Shown piece after piece: positions 1 through 8,194 of a stretch of 64,000 nucleotides of DNA. The notes beneath the pieces were generated by a model. The model was given only the letters and a program-made list of their open reading frames with translations, made no database searches and was not told the origin of the DNA. Every line of letters starts with the position of its first letter. The first letter of the stretch is position 1. The position numbers were made by a program, and so were the translations under genes. The DNA is from Polyangium spumosum (GTDB lineage Bacteria; Myxococcota_A; Polyangia; Polyangiales; Polyangiaceae). Where the stretch lies: the NCBI RefSeq assembly GCF_009649845.1, contig NZ_WJIE01000002.1, forward strand, positions 806,001-870,000. Reading direction: 5' to 3'.

Positions 1-63
1 GCCCCCTCGAGCGAGACCCTGCCCGCGCCGGGGGAAATCGTGCGGGCCGCGCCGCGTCAATAA
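1..63 (+). CDS. possible C-terminal end of a gene entering from the left (partial)
   Basis: Frame 1 is open from the window edge to a TAA at 61-63 and gives about 20 residues ending in RAAPRQ. Third codon positions are almost all G or C, as in the real genes here. It would meet the TonB receptor gene tail to tail with a 7-base overlap of stop codons. No domain can be judged from so short a piece, and it may be a chance open frame. Confidence 0.35.
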   Translation, partial: APSSETLPAPGEIVRAAPRQ

Positions 64-2855
64 TCCACCCGCAGCCCGAACCGCACCTGCCGCGGCGCCT
101 GCCAGGCCACCGGCTTTTCGTACCGAGGGTTCTTCGTGTAAAGCTCCGGGATGTCGTCTTTCGTCGCGCCGTCCTCGACCGGGACCGCGCTGTCGTACGT
201 GTAGTTCTGGTCAAACGCCGTGGGCGTCTGGCTGTCCGCGAGGTTGTAGACCTCGACGCTCGCGCCGAGCCGGAGGTCCTTGCGCAGGAGCGCCGACACG
301 CCGAGCCGCGCGTCGATTCGATGGACCCACGGCGTCCGCCCGACGGAGCCACGCGGCAGGAGGAACACCTCGCCCGGCCCGTGGGCCGCGTGCGCGCCGA
401 GCGCGCCGTACGGCGCCCCCGATCGCCCCGTGTATCCGGCCCCCGCCTCCAGGATCACCCCTTTCGGCAGGAAAAACTCCTTGCCCGCGTAGAGCTTGAT
501 CGAATGCGTGTGATCCCCGGGCAGAGCCCCGGTCCGGTTCTCGTCGAGCTCCGGCAGGTCGAAATCACGCGTCACGTTCGGGTCGAGTTGCCCCGTCTCC
601 GGCCGGAAGAGCCCGCTGTAATTGCCATACGAGCTCGCCAGCGTGTAACTCGCGAGCCCCACGAACCCGTCGGCGAACGGCCGCATCAACGTGATCGAGA
701 GCCCATGGTACGTGCGCTCTGCCTGCGTCGCCATCGCCGCCGCCCCCGAGCCCGGGTTTCCGATCAGGAGCCCGTTCGCCGCCGTATTCGTATCCTCGAG
801 CGCGCGGAGGAGCTGGTCGCGCACGTACACGAGCCCGACCCGCGTGCCCAGCGGCCCCGCGATGTCCACACCCGCCGTGATCTGGTGGGACGCGGGCGCG
901 GAGGTCGCGGGATCGATCGAAACCTGGCCCCGCCGCACCTCGTGATCGGTGCTCGGGTGGGACACGTCGTGGACTTGCACCTGCGACGCTCGATCGCAGC
1001 CGCCGTAAAGATCCGCGGGCTCGTTGACGCGGCAAGGCGGGGACTGGTGAAAGCTCGAGATCCGCGGCTCGCTCGCGAGCCCCCGCGCCGCGACGTCGAG
1101 GGGCACGGCCTGGTATCGCATCCCGTAACTCACGAACACCCGCGCGCGGCCCTTCTTCGTCGGATCCCAGGCGATCCCGGCGCGCGGCGCGAGCATGAAG
1201 GGAAACACGAGCGCCCCGCCGCCGAACAGCTGCGCGTCCCAGCGCAGGCTCGCCTCGGCCACGAGGTTCTCCCGGATGCGCCACGTATCCGCGAGGAACA
1301 CGCCCGCCGCATACGAGGTCACCCGCGTATCGATGGTATCGTACGTGACGGGATCGTCCGGTCCGCGGAGATAACCAAACGCCTCGTCCTGCACGAATCC
1401 GCCGCCCAGGGTCTCGCGCAGGAGGGCCGCGCCCGAATACCCCTGCACCTTCGACAGCGTCGCGATCTCGAAATTGACGCCGGCCCGGATCCGGTGCTCG
1501 CCGAGCCCACGCGCGCGCAGCGTGACGACGGCCCGCCCCTCGACGCGATCCGCGGTGAACCGGGACAGGAGCCCCGGGCCCCCCATGGCATACGCGCCGG
1601 CGGGGCAGTTCCTCGCCAGAATGGCGGGATCACCCGTCGGCGAGCAGAGCAGGAGCGCGTCGGTCGACAGGTCCTCGAAATCGATGATCGGGTGCGGCGC
1701 GGACGAGCGCCTCCAGTTCATCCGGGGCACGTGCGCGAGCTTGCCCGGCGTGGCGATATCGTCGACCCCCGAGGCGTCCGCCGCGAGGCTCTCCATTTCA
1801 CTGCGCACCCAGCCGAGCGCCGCGTCGAGCTCGAGGTCCCCGCCCCTCGACAAGGACCTCCCGCGGAGCACGACCGCATTCGTCAGGGCCGTCTCCCGCC
1901 GGCCGAGGGCCGTGTACTCCCCTTGCAGGTCATCGATGCCGATCCCTCCGCTCTTCGAATCGAACGCGTGTGTCCCGCCGCCCCCCGATCCCGCGAAGGT
2001 CCCGAACACCGAGAGCGAGACCTCCTGCGTCGTCGACGGCCGATATGTCAGCTTGCCGATCCATTGCCCGATGTCCCCTTGGGCGAACTGCGTGCCGTCC
2101 GTGCCCGGCAAGCGCGTCTTCTGTTGCGCCCCGGTCTCCGGGTCGATCACGGGGACGATCTGGAGACCGCCGAACTCGTCGATCGCCTCCGTCCATTGCA
2201 ACGCGCGCAAGTTACGCTCGAGGCGATACCGGCGCCGCGCCAGGCTCCCGCCCACGAAAAAAAAGAGCCGGTCCTTCACGAGGGGCCCGCCCACGGATCC
2301 GCCGAGATCCCGCACGGCGTCGAGGCGCGGATCCATCTGGACCACCGTGCCCTCGAAGACCCGCGGCGGCCGCTCCCCTTCGAGCGCGCCCGGCGCGAGC
2401 CCGCCCCACGCCGACGCCTGGAATCGATCACCCCCGCTCCTCGTCGTGACGTCGTATACGCCGCCCATCCCCCGCCCGAGCGCCGGATCGGCCCCGGCGA
2501 CCGTCACCTCGGCCTGCCCGACGAACTCCATCGACAGCGGCATCATGAGGAGCCCGTACGTCGGATCGCCGACGCGGATCCCGTCCACGAAGAACGTATT
2601 CTCCGGCGAGCTCGTCCCGACGAACGACACCCCGTACATGTCCTCCCGCGTGCCCGGCAGGAGCAATGCGAGGTTCTCGAACGACCGCGCGGGCCCGCCG
2701 CGTAGCTCGGGCGCGGAGAGCGGCAGGAGGCGCAATGCGGCCGGATCGAGCGACTCGCCCCACTGCGTCGCGCTCCCCTCCGCGAGGGCGAGCGGCGTGG
2801 CCAGCAAGACGCCCACGAGGGACGCGGCGCAGGGGATCCGGGAAGGAAAAACCAC
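57..2855 (-). CDS. TonB-dependent outer-membrane receptor
   Basis: 932 residues. A signal peptide (about residues 1-25, hydrophobic core ending LALA) is followed by a plug-like segment (about 50-150) with the family pattern FFVDGIRVGDP and RGMGGVYDVTTRSGGD. A long beta-barrel follows and ends in an aromatic residue (FGLRVDY), as expected for BAM-assembled outer-membrane proteins. The barrel has many alternating-polarity strands and Cys-containing extracellular loops. It resembles Oar-like myxobacterial receptors but lacks an obvious N-terminal carboxypeptidase-regulatory domain. The lipoprotein gene at 2892-3662 lies 36 bases upstream on the same strand and is probably co-transcribed, which suggests a receptor/lipoprotein pair. 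The substrate cannot be inferred. Confidence 0.88.
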   Translation of the reverse strand: MVFPSRIPCAASLVGVLLATPLALAEGSATQWGESLDPAALRLLPLSAPELRGGPARSFENLALLLPGTREDMYGVSFVGTSSPENTFFVDGIRVGDPTYGLLMMPLSMEFVGQAEVTVAGADPALGRGMGGVYDVTTRSGGDRFQASAWGGLAPGALEGERPPRVFEGTVVQMDPRLDAVRDLGGSVGGPLVKDRLFFFVGGSLARRRYRLERNLRALQWTEAIDEFGGLQIVPVIDPETGAQQKTRLPGTDGTQFAQGDIGQWIGKLTYRPSTTQEVSLSVFGTFAGSGGGGTHAFDSKSGGIGIDDLQGEYTALGRRETALTNAVVLRGRSLSRGGDLELDAALGWVRSEMESLAADASGVDDIATPGKLAHVPRMNWRRSSAPHPIIDFEDLSTDALLLCSPTGDPAILARNCPAGAYAMGGPGLLSRFTADRVEGRAVVTLRARGLGEHRIRAGVNFEIATLSKVQGYSGAALLRETLGGGFVQDEAFGYLRGPDDPVTYDTIDTRVTSYAAGVFLADTWRIRENLVAEASLRWDAQLFGGGALVFPFMLAPRAGIAWDPTKKGRARVFVSYGMRYQAVPLDVAARGLASEPRISSFHQSPPCRVNEPADLYGGCDRASQVQVHDVSHPSTDHEVRRGQVSIDPATSAPASHQITAGVDIAGPLGTRVGLVYVRDQLLRALEDTNTAANGLLIGNPGSGAAAMATQAERTYHGLSITLMRPFADGFVGLASYTLASSYGNYSGLFRPETGQLDPNVTRDFDLPELDENRTGALPGDHTHSIKLYAGKEFFLPKGVILEAGAGYTGRSGAPYGALGAHAAHGPGEVFLLPRGSVGRTPWVHRIDARLGVSALLRKDLRLGASVEVYNLADSQTPTAFDQNYTYDSAVPVEDGATKDDIPELYTKNPRYEKPVAWQAPRQVRFGLRVDY

Positions 2856-2891
2856 GGTTCGTCTCTCCAGAACGTTTTTGGACCGAACGGG

Positions 2892-3662
2892 TCAGAGGGG
2901 ATCCAGGGGCGAACCCACGACGACGCAGTGGAGCGTCTCCGGATCGCACTTCGCCGGGATCTTCGGGTGGATCCCGGAGCCCCAGAGGCCCACCTCCGGG
3001 CGGGGCTCCGGCAGGCAATACTCGTCACGCGGCGTGGAGTCGACCTCGATGAAATCGGAGCACACGACCGGCGGCGAGAGCGCCGAGACCTCGTACGTCA
3101 CCTCGCAGCCCTGCCGGAGATCCTCCACCACGAGCTCCGCGGCGAACCGCAGACCCGGCACCTCGTGCGTGACGTGCATGGCGACGTCCCGCCAGGTCTC
3201 CCGCACGTGCGGGCCCGGGATGACGATGATGTTGCCGAACTCGTCGAGCGCCTCCATCGAGGGAAGACGAATCTCGGCCGGCGCGAGCTCCTCCGCGCGG
3301 CAGATCCCGTTCGCGTCGGCGAACGCGGGGAACTGTCCGAACGCATACGAGCGCTGGTCGCCGAGGGAGCCGCCGAGCTCCGCCGCCAGCCGATGATTGC
3401 CCAGCGTGCTCGATTGCACGGCGATGCTCGGCCGGCTCGGATCCGGCCCGTCCGGCCCCGCCCCCGGATACACCTCGAGCCCCACGTTCTCCCCGAGCCG
3501 GACCTCACACGAAATGCTGTCGCCCGAGAGGACCCTGTAGCGGGCAAAATAAGACATGGAAGGGACGTGGCACGGCGCGGGCGGCTCTTCACAGGCCGCG
3601 GTCGTCGCGAGCAGGAGCAAAGGGGCGATCCGGCGTAAGAGGACGAGCATGTGCGGCAGCAT
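2892..3662 (-). CDS. lipoprotein of unknown function
   Basis: 256 residues. The N-terminus has a hydrophobic stretch ending in a lipobox (LATTAAC, Cys about residue 24), so export and lipidation are expected. The mature part is rich in Cys, Pro and acidic residues, and the C-terminal third has paired cysteines that may form disulfides. No known domain is recognised. ATG at 3662 is preferred; another ATG lies 12 bases downstream and would also keep the lipobox. The gene sits immediately upstream of the TonB receptor on the same strand, so a surface-exposed partner of that receptor is plausible but is inference. Confidence 0.75.
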   Translation of the reverse strand: MLPHMLVLLRRIAPLLLLATTAACEEPPAPCHVPSMSYFARYRVLSGDSISCEVRLGENVGLEVYPGAGPDGPDPSRPSIAVQSSTLGNHRLAAELGGSLGDQRSYAFGQFPAFADANGICRAEELAPAEIRLPSMEALDEFGNIIVIPGPHVRETWRDVAMHVTHEVPGLRFAAELVVEDLRQGCEVTYEVSALSPPVVCSDFIEVDSTPRDEYCLPEPRPEVGLWGSGIHPKIPAKCDPETLHCVVVGSPLDPL

Positions 3663-3705
3663 GCTACCGGACCTGCCGATCCCCGCACAATCCGGATGGC
3701 ACGAT

Positions 3706-4248
3706 TCAGCCGCGATTCACCTGCACCGGCACCCCCGCCTCCCGCAGGAAAACGACGACCGGGCGCAGCGCGTGCGCCGGCCCCTTGCCGAGCCGGAGCT
3801 CTTCACCGTTCTTCATGGCGATGAGCAACCAGCGCGGCTCGAACCCCGGCTCGGCCGCGTTGCCCTCCACCCCCGCCACCACGGGCGTCGCCACGTGGAC
3901 GAGCGCCCGCGCGTCGAGCGTCCGGGAAAAACCCTGCCCCTCCTGCACGATCTCGCCCCGCTCGAGGTCGATCCGGAAGCGGCCGTGCTTGCGCGCGCTC
4001 CGCCTCGCCAGGGCATTACCGATCGTCGAGGCCGTCGTCCAGACCATCGCAATGAACAGGATCGGAAACGGCGCCGCGCGTAGCCCGACGATGATCGAGA
4101 CGAGGATCGACGCGAGCAGCGCGAACGGCGCGTAGAGCTTCACCATCGTCTCGGCGAAGCCCCCGGGGCAGTCGCAGACGAGCACGAGCGGGCCCTCGGC
4201 CACGACCGTGCCCGCCTCGTTGTTCAGCAAGACCTCCCGCTCCTCCAA
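3706..4248 (-). CDS. small membrane protein of unknown function
   Basis: 180 residues. Two hydrophobic segments form a hairpin (about residues 35-52 and 57-77). They separate a short N-terminal part containing CDCPGG from a C-terminal soluble part of about 95 residues. The latter looks like a small beta-rich cytoplasmic domain (RIDLERGEIVQEGQGF). The only start that covers the full open frame is TTG at 4248, so the true start is uncertain. It is encoded on the same strand as its neighbours but separated from them. No family recognised. Confidence 0.6.
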   Translation of the reverse strand: MEEREVLLNNEAGTVVAEGPLVLVCDCPGGFAETMVKLYAPFALLASILVSIIVGLRAAPFPILFIAMVWTTASTIGNALARRSARKHGRFRIDLERGEIVQEGQGFSRTLDARALVHVATPVVAGVEGNAAEPGFEPRWLLIAMKNGEELRLGKGPAHALRPVVVFLREAGVPVQVNRG

Positions 4249-4315
4249 TGCGCCCGCTTGTAAGATGATCCGCGGCCGGGCGGCAAGACGGAAGCGGACG
4301 CGCCGAGCCTCCCGA

Positions 4316-5140
4316 TCACGTGGTCGGACGTTTCCGCGAGCGCCACTCGCGCACGATCCGCAGACCGAGCAGCGCCATCACGAGCCCCACGGCGAAGGCT
4401 ACCGCGATCGGGAGCGGCTGGATCTCCCGGCGCACGCCCTCGCTCGCCCCGCGCGCGGCCGAGCGGCTGAGCGCGGCCACGACGTCGCTCACGCACGGCT
4501 CGCCCGTCGCCTCCGTGCAGAGCGCGAGCTCGTCCTTCGCCGCTGCGATCGCCCCGCGCACGGCCGCGCCGGCTGCGCGCTCGGCCGCCGCCGCCATCGC
4601 GTCGGCGAGCGGCCCCTCGGCGTCCGGGCCGAACCAGCCTGCGATCTCGCCGCCCATCGCCCGCGTCAGCGAGCGGCCCATCTCGCCCGAGACCTCGCCG
4701 ACGAGTGACGTCGCCTCGTCCTCGCGGCTGTTCATCCCGCGCACGAGCCCCATGGCCGCCTGCTCGCCGGCCCTCGCGGCTGCCTGGCTGATCGGGCCGC
4801 GCTCATCCATCACGGTGTCGACCGCCGTGCGCAGCGACTCGGTGACGAGGTGCCGCACGATCCAGCGCTGCTCGGGCACGGTGTTCGTGAGCCCCCGCAT
4901 CGCGCCTTGCATCACGTCCGCCGAGATCGCCTCGATGCTCGGCGGCGGGCCGGACTCGAGCGCCTTGGTCAAGAAACGGTCGAGCACGGCCCCCATCTTG
5001 CGGGCGAGCTCGGCGTCCTCGGGCGGCGTGTCGATCGCCGAGAGCGCGCCCAGCGTCGCCTCCCGCGCCGGCTGACGTACGTTCATGGAGCACCCGAGCA
5101 TGAAAAGCCCGAGCAGGATCGCCAGCATCATCGCCTTCAT
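4316..5140 (-). CDS. probable lipoprotein with C-terminal membrane anchor
   Basis: 274 residues from ATG 5140. This start puts a short lipoprotein signal (MKAMMLAILLGLFMLGCS, Cys about residue 17) at the N-terminus; a more upstream ATG at 5185 would add a non-signal extension. The middle is helical and Ala/Glu-rich with no recognised domain. A C-terminal hydrophobic helix (IAVAFAVGLVMALLGL) is followed by a basic tail. A lipid anchor at one end and a transmembrane helix at the other suggest a protein held close to the inner membrane along its length, which is inference. Confidence 0.7.
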   Translation of the reverse strand: MKAMMLAILLGLFMLGCSMNVRQPAREATLGALSAIDTPPEDAELARKMGAVLDRFLTKALESGPPPSIEAISADVMQGAMRGLTNTVPEQRWIVRHLVTESLRTAVDTVMDERGPISQAAARAGEQAAMGLVRGMNSREDEATSLVGEVSGEMGRSLTRAMGGEIAGWFGPDAEGPLADAMAAAAERAAGAAVRGAIAAAKDELALCTEATGEPCVSDVVAALSRSAARGASEGVRREIQPLPIAVAFAVGLVMALLGLRIVREWRSRKRPTT

Positions 5141-5228
5141 ATCGAGCCCCGGCCGTGCACCTCCCGCGCCGGGCGCACGTTGCACGCGATATGTCGGCGA
5201 CGAACGCTTTACGCGCAGACGTCTCGGG

Positions 5229-5669
5229 TCAATTCACGCCGTACCAGCGCTTCGTCTCCGGCTTCATCCACACGACGAGCAGCGGGATCGTGATGGGCAA
5301 ACAGCACGTGTTCCACAGCATGTTCAGCCCGATCAGGATGATCCCCAGCGTGTAGGCCCATTTCGCCCTGCCGGCGAAGAGCACGACCGCGTGCGGGATG
5401 ATGATGACGAACGAGATCGCGGCGATGATGAGCCCCATCACCCATTCGCCGGTCGCCGAGGGCCCGGACGCGCCCCGCATGAGCGGCCCGAGCATGAGGT
5501 AGAGCCCCGAGCCGAACGAGCCGAGCAGCATCAGCAGCATCATCACCGCATAGACGCGGAAATAATAAACCGCCTCCGGTGGCCGATCCTCCTCCATCAG
5601 GAGGGGCGTCCCGGGGGGAGCGCCGGAGGGGATGAAGTACGGGCCCTGATGGCTCATGCGGTCCGCCAT
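5229..5669 (-). CDS. four-helix membrane protein of unknown function
   Basis: About 146 residues from ATG 5669; ATG 5657 is an equally good start, while the open frame runs further upstream to 5750. After a Pro/Gly-rich N-terminus there are about four hydrophobic helices: VYAVMMLLMLLGSFGSGLYL, MGLIIAAISFVIIIPHAVVL, AYTLGIILIGLNMLW and a last one containing two adjacent Cys. The protein ends WYGVN. No family recognised. It is divergently oriented from the small gene at 5828. Confidence 0.65.
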   Translation of the reverse strand: MADRMSHQGPYFIPSGAPPGTPLLMEEDRPPEAVYYFRVYAVMMLLMLLGSFGSGLYLMLGPLMRGASGPSATGEWVMGLIIAAISFVIIIPHAVVLFAGRAKWAYTLGIILIGLNMLWNTCCLPITIPLLVVWMKPETKRWYGVN

Positions 5670-5827
5670 CATCACCCGAGTTCGCTCGTGCAGCAAGCGT
5701 GGTCGACGGCCGGACGACGCCGGGCCCGATCCCTCGCCTCTCCGCTGCACGCTCGGCGCGTTGGCCTGATCATCGCAAGCGTCGGCGGCGCGGGCGCCTT
5801 TTGGACGGGTTGCCCCGGGAGGAATCC

Positions 5828-6145
5828 ATGGATCAGTCGTTCGACGTCTCCACGCAGGGCATGACCTCGACCATGAAAAACGAGGGCAAGACGACGGCGA
5901 TGATCGAGCGGCAGACCTCGCGGCTGCCCTCGATCGCCTGGCTCGGCCTCGCGTTCGGCTCGATGGTGCTCTCGGCGGGCATCGCGGCGTCGGCGCGCCC
6001 GCAGCGGCGCTTCGGGAGCTCGAAGCGCCTCGAGCTCGCGAACTTCGTCGGCGAGTGGGTGCCCTCGTTGCTCCTCATCGGCGTCTACAACAAGCTCGTC
6101 AAGATCGAGCACGAGCTGCTCTCGTCGCGCGGCGTGGTGCGTTGA
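5828..6145 (+). CDS. small membrane protein of unknown function
   Basis: 105 residues. ATG 5828 follows a purine-rich GGGAGGAAT, a good ribosome-binding site. There is one clear transmembrane segment (about residues 36-56, SIAWLGLAFGSMVLSAGIAA) and a weaker hydrophobic stretch near residue 80 (PSLLLIGVYN), with a polar, Thr/Ser/Met-rich N-terminus. It reads divergently from the gene at 5229-5669 across about 160 bases that should hold both promoters. No family recognised. Confidence 0.65.
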   Translation: MDQSFDVSTQGMTSTMKNEGKTTAMIERQTSRLPSIAWLGLAFGSMVLSAGIAASARPQRRFGSSKRLELANFVGEWVPSLLLIGVYNKLVKIEHELLSSRGVVR

Positions 6146-6295
6146 GCGGATCGGCCGAAGCGAAATCCGTCGGCGCGTGATCTCTCGATTGGCCTCACGA
6201 ACGACGCCGCCCCCGTAGACACGTCGAGAGCGCCTCGCGTATCGTGCTCCGCTCGGGAGGTCGCTCGACATCGCGGCTTCCGTTCGGAGGTCGCC

Positions 6296-8194
6296 ATGGC
6301 AGAGGCCAAGCGCGTCGATTTCAATGCATTGCCGAGGGAGGTGCGGGAGCGGCTCATCGGCTGCATGCAGCACCGGTCGTTTCCGTACCCCCTTTTGTCG
6401 AGCGTGCCGTCGCAAGGCGCGGCCATCGCGGGTTGGTGTTTCCTCGCGCTCGTCGGCGCGGGCATCCTCGTGGGTGTGTCCACCGCCAAGTTCGGTCGGA
6501 CGCTCCAGTCCATGCCGATGATGTTCGTGTACTTCCTCGGCGCGGCGATCACGCTCCTGTCGATCCTGTTCCTCGTCCGGCGCGTCCGCCTGGGCTCGGC
6601 GCTGCCGTACAAGCCCGGGCGCTTCCTCTTCCCGATGGACTTCATCGACGCGCAGGATCGCGTCCTGCGTATCGTCCCGATGAACACGCTCGTGGATTTC
6701 CGCGGCGTCCATCAGCACACGAACGGCGTCTACAGCGGCACGACGCTCACCTTCACCTTCGAGGGTGGCGTCACCGAGTCGTTCACGGTCCACGGCAAGG
6801 AGCGCGCGGAGGAGGTGCTCCGCCAGCTCGGCGAGACGCAGCGCCAGATCCGCGAGGCGATCGTGGCGCGTGATTTCGACAAGCTGATCGAGCTCGATCC
6901 GCTCTTCGAGGTGCGCGTCAAGGACACGTGGAGCCTCACGGCGCCGCGCGACGAGGACGTGCAAGAGCCCGCGGCGAAATCGATCGGCGGCCTCTTCGCG
7001 AAGGGCACGATCCTCGGCGTCTCCGCGGCCGCCGCGGCCGTGATCGCGCTGCCCGCGTGGCACCTGCGCAACGTCGCGAGTGACGAGGCGATGTTCACGC
7101 GGGCGAAGCAGAGTGATGACGAGTGGGCGTGGGAGCACTACGTCCGCGAGGGCAAGCGCCACGTCGACGAGGCGCGCGACGAGCACCTGCCGCGCGCGGC
7201 GCTGCGCGGGGCCAAGGAGAAGGGCTCGGTCACGGCGCTGCGCGAGTTCCTCGAGAAGTACCCGAAGTCGGTGGTCGAGCAGCAGGCGCGCGACGAGGTG
7301 CACGCGCTCTTCACGAAGACGCTCGGCGAGTTCCGCGAGCAAGCCTCGACCGACGATCCGAAGCTCCTGCCGTTCATGGAGAAGCTGCTCGCGTACCTCG
7401 AGAAAAACGAGAGCTCGCGGGTCGAGGCGCGCTTCGAGGCGCCGTCGACGGAGAAGCTCAACAAGGTCGACGAGCTCCTGAAGAGCAAGCTCGGCGGCGA
7501 GATCGCGGGCGGCGGCAACATCGTCCCCGTGGCGCCGCATTTCAACGACAAGGTGAGCGTCCAGCGCGAGGCCGAGATCGTGCGCAGCCTGCATCAGGGC
7601 TTCGAGAAGGTCTTCCCCGCGGACGTGATGGCCCTCAAGCATGGCCCGCGTATCGGCCCCGACGGCAAACCCCTCGCGGTGCAGCCGAAGGACGATCGTA
7701 ACCCGCTCGATCGGCTGAAGAACGTCGACTACAAAAACACGGACGAGGTCCGCGAGATCCTCGACACGATCAAGGGCGACATCCGGAAGGAGCCCGCGGT
7801 CAAGAACGTCGAGGCGCCGACGATCGAGGTCCGTTACGAGGTCGGCTGGGCGGGTGATTTCTTCACCGAGGACAAGGGTGACCGCAAGTTCGTCGGCATC
7901 GTGGTCGACTTCCACGTGGTCATGAAGATCCCCGGCGAGACCTCCACGCTGGAGTTCGACCTCGGCGTGCAGCCGCCCGATCATTTCACGGTCGACTACA
8001 CGAACCCGATGTACGGCATCGGCGGGGGCCCGAGCGTGGGCCGCGTCTACGACGTCATGGCCGCGCGCGCGTTCGACCAGCTCAGCGACAAGATGCGCCG
8101 CGTCTTCTTCAAGATCGGCAGCAAGGCCTACGGCAAGCTCGACGCCGACGACCTCGAGCAGCTCGCCCCGAAGCTGCCCGCCCCGAAGCCCTAG
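6296..8194 (+). CDS. large membrane-anchored protein of unknown function
   Basis: 632 residues. Two N-terminal transmembrane helices (about 41-64 and 75-98) are followed by a beta-rich domain of about 80 residues (from RFLFPMDFIDAQDRVLRIVP) that looks like a PH-type membrane-associated module. A third helix lies near residues 235-257 (ILGVSAAAAAVIALPAW). The C-terminal 375 residues are soluble and charged, with helical repeats and then a beta-rich end. The stop codon is part of a CTAG palindrome shared with the convergent gene at 8191. It has its own 150-base upstream spacer. No domain could be named with confidence. Confidence 0.75.
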   Translation: MAEAKRVDFNALPREVRERLIGCMQHRSFPYPLLSSVPSQGAAIAGWCFLALVGAGILVGVSTAKFGRTLQSMPMMFVYFLGAAITLLSILFLVRRVRLGSALPYKPGRFLFPMDFIDAQDRVLRIVPMNTLVDFRGVHQHTNGVYSGTTLTFTFEGGVTESFTVHGKERAEEVLRQLGETQRQIREAIVARDFDKLIELDPLFEVRVKDTWSLTAPRDEDVQEPAAKSIGGLFAKGTILGVSAAAAAVIALPAWHLRNVASDEAMFTRAKQSDDEWAWEHYVREGKRHVDEARDEHLPRAALRGAKEKGSVTALREFLEKYPKSVVEQQARDEVHALFTKTLGEFREQASTDDPKLLPFMEKLLAYLEKNESSRVEARFEAPSTEKLNKVDELLKSKLGGEIAGGGNIVPVAPHFNDKVSVQREAEIVRSLHQGFEKVFPADVMALKHGPRIGPDGKPLAVQPKDDRNPLDRLKNVDYKNTDEVREILDTIKGDIRKEPAVKNVEAPTIEVRYEVGWAGDFFTEDKGDRKFVGIVVDFHVVMKIPGETSTLEFDLGVQPPDHFTVDYTNPMYGIGGGPSVGRVYDVMAARAFDQLSDKMRRVFFKIGSKAYGKLDADDLEQLAPKLPAPKP

